In this document: positions 19,801 to 27,797 of the stretch, piece after piece
Position numbering within the stretch: position 1 is the first letter of the stretch
Layout of the letters: each line of letters opens with the position of its first letter
NCBI GenBank assembly: GCA_963674835.2
Contig: CAXXKC010000003.1
Coordinates: forward strand, 3,224,001-3,288,000
DNA length: 64,000 nucleotides
From: G963674835 sp963674835
GTDB lineage: Bacteria; Planctomycetota; Planctomycetia; Pirellulales; Thermoguttaceae
Direction of reading: 5' to 3'
Position numbers and translations under genes: made by a program
The notes under the pieces: generated by a model
The model's database searches: none
The model's input: the letters and a program-made list of their open reading frames with translations, nothing else
What the model was told of the DNA's origin: nothing

Positions 19801-19915
19801 CGCCTGCCGACGACATCACAAATACCTCGTAGCCCCGCCGCCGCATGAAGCCCAACTGGCCGCGAAGGAAGGTCACCGAGACGCTTGACGTGACTAGGTA
19901 CACTATGCGAGACAC
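16847..19915 (-). CDS. Triple fusion: GT4 glycosyltransferase + monotopic phosphoglycosyltransferase + DegT/DnrJ aminotransferase
   Basis: One uninterrupted 1022-residue frame holding three enzymes. Residues 1-375 are a GT4 glycosyltransferase (FVGRLTRDKGVVDLLAAL; EGFGCVALEAAS). Residues 388-585 are a bacterial sugar transferase that loads sugar-phosphate onto undecaprenyl phosphate: the membrane hairpin VMDFVAAGMGLLLLAPVLAL, KFRTMR, the catalytic Asp-Glu in SLDELPEL (479-480) and MSLVGPRPLLMEYL. Residues 610-980 are a PLP sugar aminotransferase: SSGTAALHLAL, EDAAEALGATYGG, and the Lys in SFNGNKIITASGGG (K796). All three active sites look complete. The start is a GTG with GAGGAG nine bases upstream. 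With the UDP-sugar 4,6-dehydratase at the head of the operon this suggests production, priming and extension of a 4-amino-4,6-dideoxy sugar, as PglE/PglC/PglA do separately in Campylobacter. Confidence 0.9.
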   Translation of the reverse strand: MSRIVYLVTSSVSVTFLRGQLGFMRRRGYEVFVMSSAGAELHKVAEEEGVVAVEVPLGREICPLKDGAALWHLVRQFRSLRPDVVVAATPKAGLLGMLAARLAGVDVRVYHHFGLRLETTHGLKRFVLAMAERVACACATRVVCISESLRARCVELGLVRARKATVLGSGSNAGIDADCFQMTPDVRRAAAGIRLRLGIPADAPVVGFVGRLTRDKGVVDLLAALRQVLWEVPEARLLVLGEFEDGDPLPASCVRELKTHPQIVVAGFVEDPLPYYGVMDVLAFPSYREGFGCVALEAASIGLPVAGYRSTGVVDSVADGVTGTLVERGDSKELGKVLVRYLQSPELRRKHGEAGRRRAVHDFRREDVWGALDEEIVSLQRQTTRRRFSYRVKRVMDFVAAGMGLLLLAPVLALIALAIRATMGRPVFFCQQRPGLDGRPFGICKFRTMRDARDEQGRELSDTVRLTRLGRLLRNTSLDELPELINVVLGQMSLVGPRPLLMEYLDRYSAEQARRHDVVPGITGLAQVNGRNGISWEEKFRLDVRYVDHWSLWLDFRILLTTLWKVVRREGIDAGSDVTMPEFLGTEEKTYGKPAEGSSKPVLAAAPPRRIYLSPPHMSPHERELLLDAFDSNWIAPLGPHVDALEREFAAAVGAECAVALSSGTAALHLALMVLGVGADDEVATATMTFAATANAIRYVGATPVLIDCQPDTWGLDPELLAEELEAGLRRGRPLKAVLAVDLLGHCADYDPIRRLCRFYEIPLIEDAAEALGATYGGRAAGTLGDIGCFSFNGNKIITASGGGMLVTGNRSWADKARYLATQARDACAHYQHSAVGYNYRMSNLLAAVGRGQLQVLGERVQKRRANYEFYREALGELPGIRFLPEHPKQRATQWLSCILVDAEEFGATREDIRLALERENIESRAVWKPMHLQPVYAGCRCRGGEVAERLFEEGLCLPSGSSLSRGDIGRVVDIIRGVARSGKAAREHSSRRTAGVTGSLVTQETFLRSSSKLGVDHHGHQ

Positions 19916-19928
19916 CGGTCGCGACTCC

Positions 19929-21191
19929 TCAAACCATGTTTCCTTGTTTCCTGCCCTCGCCCACGGCCCCGCGATCGGACCAGACGAGCCCTGCCTCGTG
20001 TCGATGCTTCTCCGTACACCATGCCGCCGTTGTCGCCCGCAAATGCGTATAGAGTGTCATCCTCCGCTCCGCCGCAACCTCCTCCCGAAAATCGCTCGCA
20101 CGCTTCAGATTCCGCCCCGACATCTCCGTCATGCGCCGACAATCCCCAAGGACCTCGCCCATCTTCGCCGCCAGCGCCGTCGCATCGTCTGCCGGCACAA
20201 GATCCTCCGCCGGAAGCAACTCGGGAATGCCGCCCACGCTCGTACCGATGCACGGCAACGCCGACGCCATCGCCTCGATCATCGCCCTTGGCAAACCCTC
20301 GGTCCGCGAAGGCAGCACGAACAGATCCGCCCCGGCCAACTCGGCCTGCACCGCCTCGCCCGACGGAAGCTGCCCGCGAAAATGCACACACTCGGCGAGT
20401 CCCGCCGCGGTCGCACACTCTTCAAGCTGCCGCCGATACGCGCCGTCCCCGACGACGGCCAGCTCGATCTGCAAACCCTTCCCGCGGCAAAGTGCCACCG
20501 CGTCGATCAGCGTGTCCGTTCCCTTGTAAAGCTGCGCGAGCGAACCCACGGTCACCAATCGCCATGCCGGCTTCGAATCGACCTGCCGCGCGCTCTGCGC
20601 GACGAATCCATTCAAATGCACGTTCGAATAGTGCACGCTCAGCGCGCTGGCCGCCGGCGGATATCGCCGCTGCAGCGTGCGCGCGGTCACGTACGACGCC
20701 GCGCACGCACTGCCGCATTGTCGCCGCATATTTCGCGTGAACTTCCAGCGAAAATAGGGTCGCAAAGGATGTTCGACCGCCCCCGGCGCAAACACGTCGT
20801 ACGGATCGCCGACCACTTCCACCGCGAACGGATGCCCCGCTCGCCGCAGCCGCGGAAACACAAGGTTGGCCAGGTGCGAAGGCACTCGCAGAATCACTGC
20901 GTCCCTCGTACCGATCGCCCGCCGGCAGGCTCCCCACACGGCCGGCGCACGTACGACATACCGCCACGGACCGTGAAAATACGGAATCGGCACGAACTCG
21001 ATCCCCTCGCCGTCGGCCCGCTCGCCCAACTCCGGCGGCCGTTCCACTTGTCGCAGACGTGCCACCACCCGAACCCCATCGAACACCGACAGGTACGGGT
21101 CCCAAAACGTGCTCGGGTACGAGGTCTCCTTCCAGACCGCTCCGTCAGGCGTCTGCGCAAATCGATATTCCAGAACTACACAGACCTTCAT
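19929..21191 (-). CDS. GT4-family glycosyltransferase
   Basis: Cytosolic glycosyltransferase of the GT-B/GT4 group, 420 residues, acting in repeat-unit assembly. The C-terminal donor-binding half has TVGSLAQLYKGTDTLIDAV, LAVVGDGAYRRQLEE and the EX7E motif in SRTEGLPRAMIEAMASALP. The N-terminal half (DAVILRVPSHLANLVF; VVGDPYDVF) is the less conserved acceptor domain. The start codon overlaps the stop of the upstream GT gene in ATGA, and the fusion gene begins 13 nt after this stop. Donor and acceptor sugars cannot be inferred. Confidence 0.88.
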   Translation of the reverse strand: MKVCVVLEYRFAQTPDGAVWKETSYPSTFWDPYLSVFDGVRVVARLRQVERPPELGERADGEGIEFVPIPYFHGPWRYVVRAPAVWGACRRAIGTRDAVILRVPSHLANLVFPRLRRAGHPFAVEVVGDPYDVFAPGAVEHPLRPYFRWKFTRNMRRQCGSACAASYVTARTLQRRYPPAASALSVHYSNVHLNGFVAQSARQVDSKPAWRLVTVGSLAQLYKGTDTLIDAVALCRGKGLQIELAVVGDGAYRRQLEECATAAGLAECVHFRGQLPSGEAVQAELAGADLFVLPSRTEGLPRAMIEAMASALPCIGTSVGGIPELLPAEDLVPADDATALAAKMGEVLGDCRRMTEMSGRNLKRASDFREEVAAERRMTLYTHLRATTAAWCTEKHRHEAGLVWSDRGAVGEGRKQGNMV

Positions 21192-22477
21192 GATGCGGTC
21201 ATCCCGTCCTGGTCAATGGTCAACTCCGAGACCGACGCACAACTCCCATGGGCGCACACCGTCCGTCGGGCCGCCTCGCCAATCCCAATCGCTTCTGCCC
21301 TTTCGTTCGCTTCTCCAACCGCAGCCCGCTTCCCACCAGCTGGTTCCAGGTACAGCGCCTCCCAGCGCGCCGCCATCTGCTCGGTCGTAAACATTTCCCC
21401 GTGCCGAACCAGGCAGTTCTCCCGCATCTGCATCCACAGCGCCGCGTCGCCCGCCATGCGCCGGATGCCCTCGGCGATCTCTCGCGGCGTATTCTCAACG
21501 AGGATGTATCCCTCGCGACCGTGCCGCACCGTCTCCGCACATCCGCCCACGTCCGAGCAAATGCAGGGAACTCCGCAGGAAATCGCCTCGAGCACGACCT
21601 CCGGATGCCCCTCGAATTCCGACGGCAGCACCAGCGCGTCCAACAACGGCAAAGCGTTCAACTCCGGCGCACGCACGTGGCCCGGCGCCTTCAGCCACTC
21701 GCCATGTTCCGTGGCCATCTGCGCAAGCTCCGCATAATCCGGCCCGTCGCCGAAGATTGAGCAATCCACCTCTAGCCCCTCGTCGCGCAACTGCTCGACC
21801 GCCGCCACCACCTTGCGCCAGCCCTTCGACCGCATCACGGTCCCCAGAAAACCCACGTGGAACGGGCGATGCGGTCCGCCGCGATTCACTTGCCCCGCGC
21901 CGACCGGCGCCGTCGTGCCGTTGTACGCAATCCGAAAATCGCTCGCCTCGCACCCGTACATTTCGGCGCAGTCGATCGCGCTCCGCCGACTCACGGCCGC
22001 CAGCGTGAACTGCCGCCCCAGCAATCGCCGCACGCCCACCCGGTTGACCCATCGTTTCAGCGGACTCTTCAAATCGCCAAAATTCCCCCGCGATCCGTGG
22101 AAGCACGCCAACCACTTCCCCGGTGGCATCCGCCGCGGCAGCCGATAGATCCACGGCGTAAACGGTCCCGTATGGAAGTGATACACCGTATCGCCCTGTT
22201 GCCCATCGACGCCCAGTGCCTCCAACGCCCGCGACACGCTGACAGGTGCCCAATGGTAGACGCCCCTCAGCGCCGGCCGGCGGACCAGGTACGCGTCGTC
22301 AAAATACTCTTCCACCTCCGCAGCAAAGGCCGGCCGCAGCGAGCTCTTGTACACCGCCACGAGCAACACGCGCCACCGCGGTCGCTGTTGCGCCGCCAGC
22401 GCCTTCGCTACCGACCACACGCCGCCACCGATATTCGCCATGAAATGAACGACGGTACCTTGCCGATCTCCGCTCAT
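21188..22477 (-). CDS. GT4-family glycosyltransferase
   Basis: Second GT4-type enzyme of the operon, 429 residues. It shows an N-terminal GGG glycine loop (HFMANIGGGVWSVAKALAA), a central VGFLGTVMRSKGWRKVVAAV and a C-terminal EX7E motif in SEFEGHPEVVLEAISCGVP. The start was set at the ATG that overlaps the stop of the polymerase-like gene (ATGA) and has GGAGGG six bases upstream; a longer frame would add 68 non-homologous residues read in the wrong frame of the preceding gene. The last about 50 residues are low-complexity and may be dispensable. Confidence 0.88.
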   Translation of the reverse strand: MSGDRQGTVVHFMANIGGGVWSVAKALAAQQRPRWRVLLVAVYKSSLRPAFAAEVEEYFDDAYLVRRPALRGVYHWAPVSVSRALEALGVDGQQGDTVYHFHTGPFTPWIYRLPRRMPPGKWLACFHGSRGNFGDLKSPLKRWVNRVGVRRLLGRQFTLAAVSRRSAIDCAEMYGCEASDFRIAYNGTTAPVGAGQVNRGGPHRPFHVGFLGTVMRSKGWRKVVAAVEQLRDEGLEVDCSIFGDGPDYAELAQMATEHGEWLKAPGHVRAPELNALPLLDALVLPSEFEGHPEVVLEAISCGVPCICSDVGGCAETVRHGREGYILVENTPREIAEGIRRMAGDAALWMQMRENCLVRHGEMFTTEQMAARWEALYLEPAGGKRAAVGEANERAEAIGIGEAARRTVCAHGSCASVSELTIDQDGMTAS

Positions 22478-24057
22478 GGGCATCCCTCCAGGTGGGCCCT
22501 GGCGACTGCCGGCCGCACATTCCAGGCCAGCCGCGTCGACGCCAACGCAAGGATCACCAACGGAAACACAAAATCCTCTTCCAACATCGCGATCACGTTG
22601 TCCGCGTCGAGGATCAGCAGCATCACGCAGAAATTCACCAGAAACGGCAGCAGCAGGCGGCGCACGTCGCGAGCGTCCCAAGTCACGAGCCAGCGGTGAA
22701 CCCAGCCCACCACCAACCCGAAAACGGCCATCGCTACCGGAACGCTCAACGGTCCGAAGTTGAGCATCGCCTCGCCCACGATCCCGAACACGCGCGAGGT
22801 CCGCCCCTCATACCGGTCCTTGTTGTAGACCGAATGCAAAACGTCCGCGCGAAAGCTCCCTCGACCAAACAGCGCCTCCGTTCCCTCCTTCACCTTGGCA
22901 GGCGGACGGTCGCGCCATATCGGCCCGGGCAGAATCCCAAGCACCGCCCCCACGTACGTTCTCCCCAAGCCATACTCATAGTCGCTTTGCGGCTGAAGCA
23001 TCCGGTACAGCAGAAACGCCTGCACGTCGCTCCGCCCCAGGTCGGCCAGGATCGTCGACTGAATCGGCCGATGGATCGCCGCCGCCTCATCGGCCCGCGC
23101 CTGCGACGACAGAAATGCCCGTTTCAGCCCTTCCGGCCCGGCGCTCTTATAGAACCCGTACAAATACAGGAACGGAATCAGTGCCAACACGCCTCCCAGC
23201 ACCAGCTTTTTCGGTACCGGCCGGATCCCGAAGTGGATGATGCCGGCACCCCAGAAGACCGCGAAGATGATGTTGTTCCGGCTTCCGTACAGACCGCCGA
23301 AAAGCATCTTCAGTGCGGTGAATCCGGCTAATACCGCCAACAGCGTCGGCCAACTCGGCTTCTTGCGGTCCCACGTATAGACCGCGTACGCCATCATGGC
23401 CAAGATCGGAAAACTCTCCGCGATCGTGGCGATCCGCTCGCTTCCCAGGAAGATGTGCTCCTCATGCTGCACGGCCGAGATGTAGCCCCATATGCCGCCG
23501 AATTTCGCGTAGACCCATACCTGCAGCGCGGCCGCCACCACCAACGCCCCCGTGACGTACATCCGAAAACGCGCCGGATCGAGCTGCCAGAAGGTCGGCG
23601 CCTCGCCGCTCCGCGCCATGCCGGCGACGACGTGACCTCGCACGGCCCGATACGCCAGCAGCCCCGCCAGGTTCAGCATCGCCATGCCGCCCAGCCATGG
23701 CCGCCAATCCGCCGGTGGCACCACCTCTTCGATCCAGTAATTCCATGCCACGTGCAACAGCGGGGCCAGCAGGAAAAAGTGAACGCCGAACAACCCGACA
23801 ATCCCGATCGGATCGAACACGTCGACCTCGCCCCGCAGCCAACGCACCGCATCGACCGTAATCACCAGCCCGCCCAGCGCCACCGGAATCACGAACCAGT
23901 GCATCAACTCGTCCGATCCCGACAGCTCCTGCTCCACTGCGAACACCAGCAGCACCAACGCGCAAAACACGCTGCTCAACAGCCACGCGCTATACCGCCC
24001 CATCGCACCGGGCACGATGGTCGCACGACGGTCTGGCGACAAACTGGCTGGCTCCAT
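22474..24057 (-). CDS. O-antigen/exopolysaccharide polymerase-like membrane protein (Wzy-like)
   Basis: Integral membrane protein of about 527 residues with roughly 10-12 hydrophobic segments and large loops, placed between the flippase and GT genes. The loop with GGLYGSRNNIIFAVFWGAG and the later region GILPGPIWRDRPPAK followed by FGIVGEAMLNFGP are reminiscent of O-antigen polymerases and related oligosaccharide repeat-unit polymerases, which are poorly conserved; the assignment rests on topology and context. The start is uncertain: this ATG has no strong RBS, and ATGs 37 codons upstream (inside the flippase end) or 17 codons downstream are possible. The stop overlaps the next GT start in ATGA. 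Confidence 0.75.
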   Translation of the reverse strand: MEPASLSPDRRATIVPGAMGRYSAWLLSSVFCALVLLVFAVEQELSGSDELMHWFVIPVALGGLVITVDAVRWLRGEVDVFDPIGIVGLFGVHFFLLAPLLHVAWNYWIEEVVPPADWRPWLGGMAMLNLAGLLAYRAVRGHVVAGMARSGEAPTFWQLDPARFRMYVTGALVVAAALQVWVYAKFGGIWGYISAVQHEEHIFLGSERIATIAESFPILAMMAYAVYTWDRKKPSWPTLLAVLAGFTALKMLFGGLYGSRNNIIFAVFWGAGIIHFGIRPVPKKLVLGGVLALIPFLYLYGFYKSAGPEGLKRAFLSSQARADEAAAIHRPIQSTILADLGRSDVQAFLLYRMLQPQSDYEYGLGRTYVGAVLGILPGPIWRDRPPAKVKEGTEALFGRGSFRADVLHSVYNKDRYEGRTSRVFGIVGEAMLNFGPLSVPVAMAVFGLVVGWVHRWLVTWDARDVRRLLLPFLVNFCVMLLILDADNVIAMLEEDFVFPLVILALASTRLAWNVRPAVARAHLEGCP

Positions 24058-24127
24058 GGCGTACTCGTAGGGCGTATGGCCCGATGCGAAACAACTTCTC
24101 CAATCGATCCGTCGGCAGACGCGAACC

Positions 24128-25543
24128 TCACGCCTCCAACGACGGCTCACTCTCCAACTCAATATCATTCATCAACGTGGTATAACGACGCCCCGTCGCC
24201 GCCAACGGCTCTGCGCCGCTTGCCGGCTTGCTTCCCAATGCGTGCCACAGAATCAAACATCGGCCGACCAACTGCGCTACGGCCGTCGCGCACATCGCCA
24301 TCGCCGCTCCAAACATGCCATAGGCCGGAACCAACCAGTAGCACGCTGCTGTCGTCACCAGGGCGACCGCCGCGAACAGGGGCATCTGGATTCGGAAGTA
24401 ACGCGCCGCCGTTACCGCGTAGCCCGTGAACGACGCCACATACGTGATCCCCGCGGCAAGCATCATCCAAACCAGCAGCGATGCGTGTTCGGCATACTCA
24501 GGCCTATACAGAAGCCCCAGCACCATCGGGCCTGCCAGCCACGCGACCGTCACGCCCGCCACTCCCAGAACGGCCCCGATTCCCGCCAAGCGCAGCAGCA
24601 ACCACGCGAACGCTCCCCGTTCGCCGCTCGAATAATACTGGGCCAGCCGTGGTGTGGCCGACTCGCCAAACGCTCCTACCGCCGTCGTTCCCACCATCCC
24701 CAAATACGCCAGCGCACCGAATATACCCAGTGAATGCTCGCCCAGCGTGTGCTCCACGAAATACCGCGGAATGCTCGAACTCAGCACGATCAGCATCATC
24801 ACCAGCCCCAGTGGAAACGACAGCCGTGCCAGCCCGAACAACTTCCCGCCGTCCCAGTGAGGCCGCAAACGGTCCCGCCCGCGAACCGCTTCCTCGCCCA
24901 ACACGAAACGCGCGTTCCGCAGGTCCCACAGCGACAGGATCAGCAACCGCGAAACGGCGATCCCCAACACGCCGAACACGACCTGCCCGGTAACGAAGAT
25001 CGCCGCCGACAGAAGCGTCAGCGACAGAAGCCCCTTGAGGATCAGCGACTGCGCCATGCGGTCCAGCCGCTCGTGCTGTTGCAGAAGCCCGTAGACGATG
25101 TCGCTCACCGAATCCACCGCCGCCGAGATCACCGCCGCCAGAATCACCAGCCCCGTCGCGCTCACGTAGCCGAACGCCAGGCAAATCCCGCACACCGTCA
25201 GAATCGCCAAACCACTCGTCGCCAATCGCAGCGCCAGGTAGTCGCCGAACGTATAATCCCGCCGCGCGTCCGTCGCCTGCACCGTTCGAAGCTGAAACAT
25301 GAAGAACGCCATGACCGGGGTCGTCACGGCCAACGCCAGCACGAACTGCCCCACCATCGCCGGCGTCCCCAGCTTCGCCAGCACCATCAACATCACCCAC
25401 TGGCATCCGGCGTAGAACGCGTTCCCCGCGAGCATCCAGCTCGAATTCACGCGCAGCGACAACCGGCGGTGCGCACCACCCGCCCCCGAGGAGCCACCGG
25501 CTCGCGAAAGGTCCTCCACCAACGTTTCCTGGTCGGCCGACAT
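24128..25543 (-). CDS. Polysaccharide flippase (Wzx/MATE-like)
   Basis: Membrane protein of about 471 residues with some 12-14 helices in the polysaccharide transporter layout, predicted to flip the undecaprenyl-linked repeat unit to the periplasm. The first segment (NSSWMLAGNAFYAGCQWVMLM) and the repeats of 30-35 residues per helix pair are typical of the Wzx/MATE fold. The soluble N-terminus of about 35 residues is Ser/Gly rich. The start was placed at ATG; a TTG five codons earlier is also possible and neither has a convincing RBS. It follows the dehydratase gene and precedes the polymerase-like gene, as expected for a Wzx/Wzy-dependent cluster. Confidence 0.87.
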   Translation of the reverse strand: MSADQETLVEDLSRAGGSSGAGGAHRRLSLRVNSSWMLAGNAFYAGCQWVMLMVLAKLGTPAMVGQFVLALAVTTPVMAFFMFQLRTVQATDARRDYTFGDYLALRLATSGLAILTVCGICLAFGYVSATGLVILAAVISAAVDSVSDIVYGLLQQHERLDRMAQSLILKGLLSLTLLSAAIFVTGQVVFGVLGIAVSRLLILSLWDLRNARFVLGEEAVRGRDRLRPHWDGGKLFGLARLSFPLGLVMMLIVLSSSIPRYFVEHTLGEHSLGIFGALAYLGMVGTTAVGAFGESATPRLAQYYSSGERGAFAWLLLRLAGIGAVLGVAGVTVAWLAGPMVLGLLYRPEYAEHASLLVWMMLAAGITYVASFTGYAVTAARYFRIQMPLFAAVALVTTAACYWLVPAYGMFGAAMAMCATAVAQLVGRCLILWHALGSKPASGAEPLAATGRRYTTLMNDIELESEPSLEA

Positions 25544-25572
25544 CGAAATGGGTTTCAATCTCCGGCGGATCT

Positions 25573-27618
25573 TCAGCGGGAATCGGCCGGGCAGGCGTCA
25601 CGCGGCGCCATCACCGTTCGGCGAATCAAGCCCGTCGGCGCCCGATAAGCCGGCACCGCTGCGCACAATCGCGACAGTAGCACGTCTTCCGGGCCGTTCA
25701 CCGCGCTCTCCAAGTCTGCGACCATGCGGCTCACTTCTGCGTAACCTGCCAGACGATGTCCGGCGACGTTCACCTTGGGATGCGCGGTCCGCTGCAACTG
25801 CTCGTCGTCGAAGAAGAGCTCCTCTTCCAGCTTCTCACCCGGACGCATACCCGTATAAGTAATGTCGATGGCGTCCGCCGGAAGACCCGAAAGCCGGACT
25901 AATTCCGTCGCTAGCTCGACAATCCGCACCGGCGCGCCCATGTCCAGCACGAAGATCTCGCCCCCCTGCCCCATCGTCATCGCCTGCAGCACCAACTGCG
26001 ATGCCTCCGGAATCGTCATGAAGTATCGCGTCATCCGGGCATCCGTCACCGTGATCGGTCCGCCCCGGCGGATCTGCGACTGAAAGATCGGAACCACGCT
26101 CCCCGCCGAACCGAGAACGTTCCCTAATCGCACGATCATGAAACGTGTCGACGAACCCTGTGATAACGACTGAACGTACCGCTCGGCGATGTGCTTGGTC
26201 GCTCCCATCACACTCGCCGGGTTGACCGCCTTGTCGCTCGAAATCAGCACGAACCGCTTCACGTCGTACTCGTCCGCCAGGTCCGCTACGCAACGCGTCC
26301 CCGTCACGTTGTTCCATACCGCCTCCCCCACGTTCGCTTCCATCAACGGAACGTGCTTGTGGGCGGCCGCATGGAAAACGATCTCCGGACGATACTTCTC
26401 GAACGCCTGCCTCAAACGATCTTCGTTCGTGATGTTCGCGATTACCGGATGGATCGTTGTCTGCGTCTTCAACGCCTTCAACTCGCCATCGATCGCAAAA
26501 ATCCGGTTCTCGCCGCGGCCCAGAAGCACCAGCTCCGCCGGCCGAAACCGCAGTACCTGCCGGCAGATCTCCGAACCGATGCTCCCGCCCGCCCCTGTCA
26601 CCAGCACACGCCGCCCCTCGATCATCTCGCCGATCGTTTGGCTGTCCAGTTGGACCGGGTTGCGCCGCAGAAGATCCTCGATCTCCACGTCCCGCAGCGG
26701 AATCCATCGGCTGCCGTTGAAAAGATTCGCCACCGGCGGAATGATCTTCAAACGCAGATTCGCCTCTTCACACGCTTCCATCAGCCACCGCATCCGCCGA
26801 CCCGACAGCGCCCCGACCATCACCAGGATGTCCTCGACGTGATGTCGGCCCGCGACTTGCACGACCTCGCGCAAACGCCCCATCACCGGAATCTGTCCGG
26901 CCCGGCGCCCCAGGCTGTGCCGGTTCACCGCCAAAAAACCACAAATCCGGTAACCAAGGTCCGCGTGGCTGTTGATCTGATGCGCCAGAAGCCGCGTCGA
27001 GACGTCCACGCCAACCAGCAGCGCCGACCGGCAGTTCCCTTGACGAAACGCCGGCCACACGCGCTCGCGCAGCAAACGCCCGCTCGTCCGCACCGCTCCC
27101 ACAACAATGATCGTTGCCGCGCAGTCCAGCAAAAGCACCGCGCGCGGAATCTGGTACGCAAACAGGAAATGATCCATCACCACGATCAGCGCAAACGATA
27201 ACAGCGATGCCCGTAGCAGCGCGGTCAGGTCGGAAAACGTTGCCGAAAAACCCCAGCCATGGCACTGTCCCGAAGCGTAAAACACCACGAGCTTCAGAAC
27301 CACGACCCACGGCATCGTTGCCAGCAGCAAATGCATCCAACCGGCCGGAACGGAGAAGTCGAACCGCAGATTGAACGCTATCCAGTACACCACCGCGAAG
27401 CACGCCAGGTGTGCCAGCGCCACCACCGACACCGCCGTCGATGGCAAGACGGTTCGCAGCCGCAATGCTCGCCGCTTCCAGCTCGCGCGTCGCGGACGTC
27501 GCCTCGCGGCGTGCCCGTTGCTTTCCACCGGTGCAAAGCACTCCGCCGGCCACGCCACCGCACGAGGTTTCACCTCACCGTTGACTCTCTCCCCGGCAAC
27601 TTGTGTCCTACGAATCAT
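25573..27618 (-). CDS. Membrane-bound UDP-sugar 4,6-dehydratase (CapD/WbpM/FlaA1 type)
   Basis: First gene of the exopolysaccharide operon; probably converts UDP-GlcNAc to its 4-keto-6-deoxy derivative. N-terminal part: four hydrophobic segments (within about 65-190 of the frame), then a CoA-binding-like Rossmann domain (SALLVGVDVSTRLLAHQI). C-terminal part: SDR dehydratase with VTGAGGSIGSEICRQ, HAAAHKHVPLMEANVGEA, and the SSDKAVNPASVMGATKH block in place of the YxxxK of ordinary SDRs, as in WbpM/PglF-type enzymes; also TDARMTRYFMTIPEASQLV. The ATG was preferred over a GTG ten codons upstream; GGGG lies nine bases before it. The product would be the natural substrate for the aminotransferase domain of the triple-fusion protein downstream. 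Confidence 0.92.
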   Translation of the reverse strand: MIRRTQVAGERVNGEVKPRAVAWPAECFAPVESNGHAARRRPRRASWKRRALRLRTVLPSTAVSVVALAHLACFAVVYWIAFNLRFDFSVPAGWMHLLLATMPWVVVLKLVVFYASGQCHGWGFSATFSDLTALLRASLLSFALIVVMDHFLFAYQIPRAVLLLDCAATIIVVGAVRTSGRLLRERVWPAFRQGNCRSALLVGVDVSTRLLAHQINSHADLGYRICGFLAVNRHSLGRRAGQIPVMGRLREVVQVAGRHHVEDILVMVGALSGRRMRWLMEACEEANLRLKIIPPVANLFNGSRWIPLRDVEIEDLLRRNPVQLDSQTIGEMIEGRRVLVTGAGGSIGSEICRQVLRFRPAELVLLGRGENRIFAIDGELKALKTQTTIHPVIANITNEDRLRQAFEKYRPEIVFHAAAHKHVPLMEANVGEAVWNNVTGTRCVADLADEYDVKRFVLISSDKAVNPASVMGATKHIAERYVQSLSQGSSTRFMIVRLGNVLGSAGSVVPIFQSQIRRGGPITVTDARMTRYFMTIPEASQLVLQAMTMGQGGEIFVLDMGAPVRIVELATELVRLSGLPADAIDITYTGMRPGEKLEEELFFDDEQLQRTAHPKVNVAGHRLAGYAEVSRMVADLESAVNGPEDVLLSRLCAAVPAYRAPTGLIRRTVMAPRDACPADSR

Positions 27619-27689
27619 AGTTGAAGCCCCAATTGCGCGAAAAGACACTCAGTTCATCCTGGCGGGAAAACGACACGAACGACCCGCAT

Positions 27690-27775
27690 CCGAATGGGTC
27701 ATTCGGTCTTGGGGTCCGCCCCAATACTCCGCCGCCCCGGCGAACCCGGCGGGTAGGATCGACTTGCCCGGCAAG
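27690..27775 (-). promoter_or_regulatory. Run of four hairpins upstream of the exopolysaccharide operon
   Basis: Four inverted repeats follow one another in the leader of the operon: CCGAATG/GGT/CATTCGG (27690-27706), TTGGGG/TCCG/CCCCAA (27709-27724), a GC-rich stem built on CCGCC...GGCGG (27729-27753) and CTTGCC/C/GGCAAG (27763-27775). Read on the minus strand they would lie 70-160 nt before the first start codon. They could be a structured leader, an attenuator, or ends of upstream transcripts. I do not recognise a known riboswitch class. Confidence 0.45.
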
Positions 27776-27785
27776 CCGTAACCCG

Positions 27786-27797
27786 CCACATATGTGG
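27786..27797. promoter_or_regulatory. Perfect 12-bp palindrome, possible operator
   Basis: CCACATATGTGG is an exact dyad just upstream of the hairpin run that leads into the exopolysaccharide operon. Symmetric sites of this size commonly bind dimeric regulators; no regulator gene is visible nearby. Chance occurrence cannot be excluded. Confidence 0.25.
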
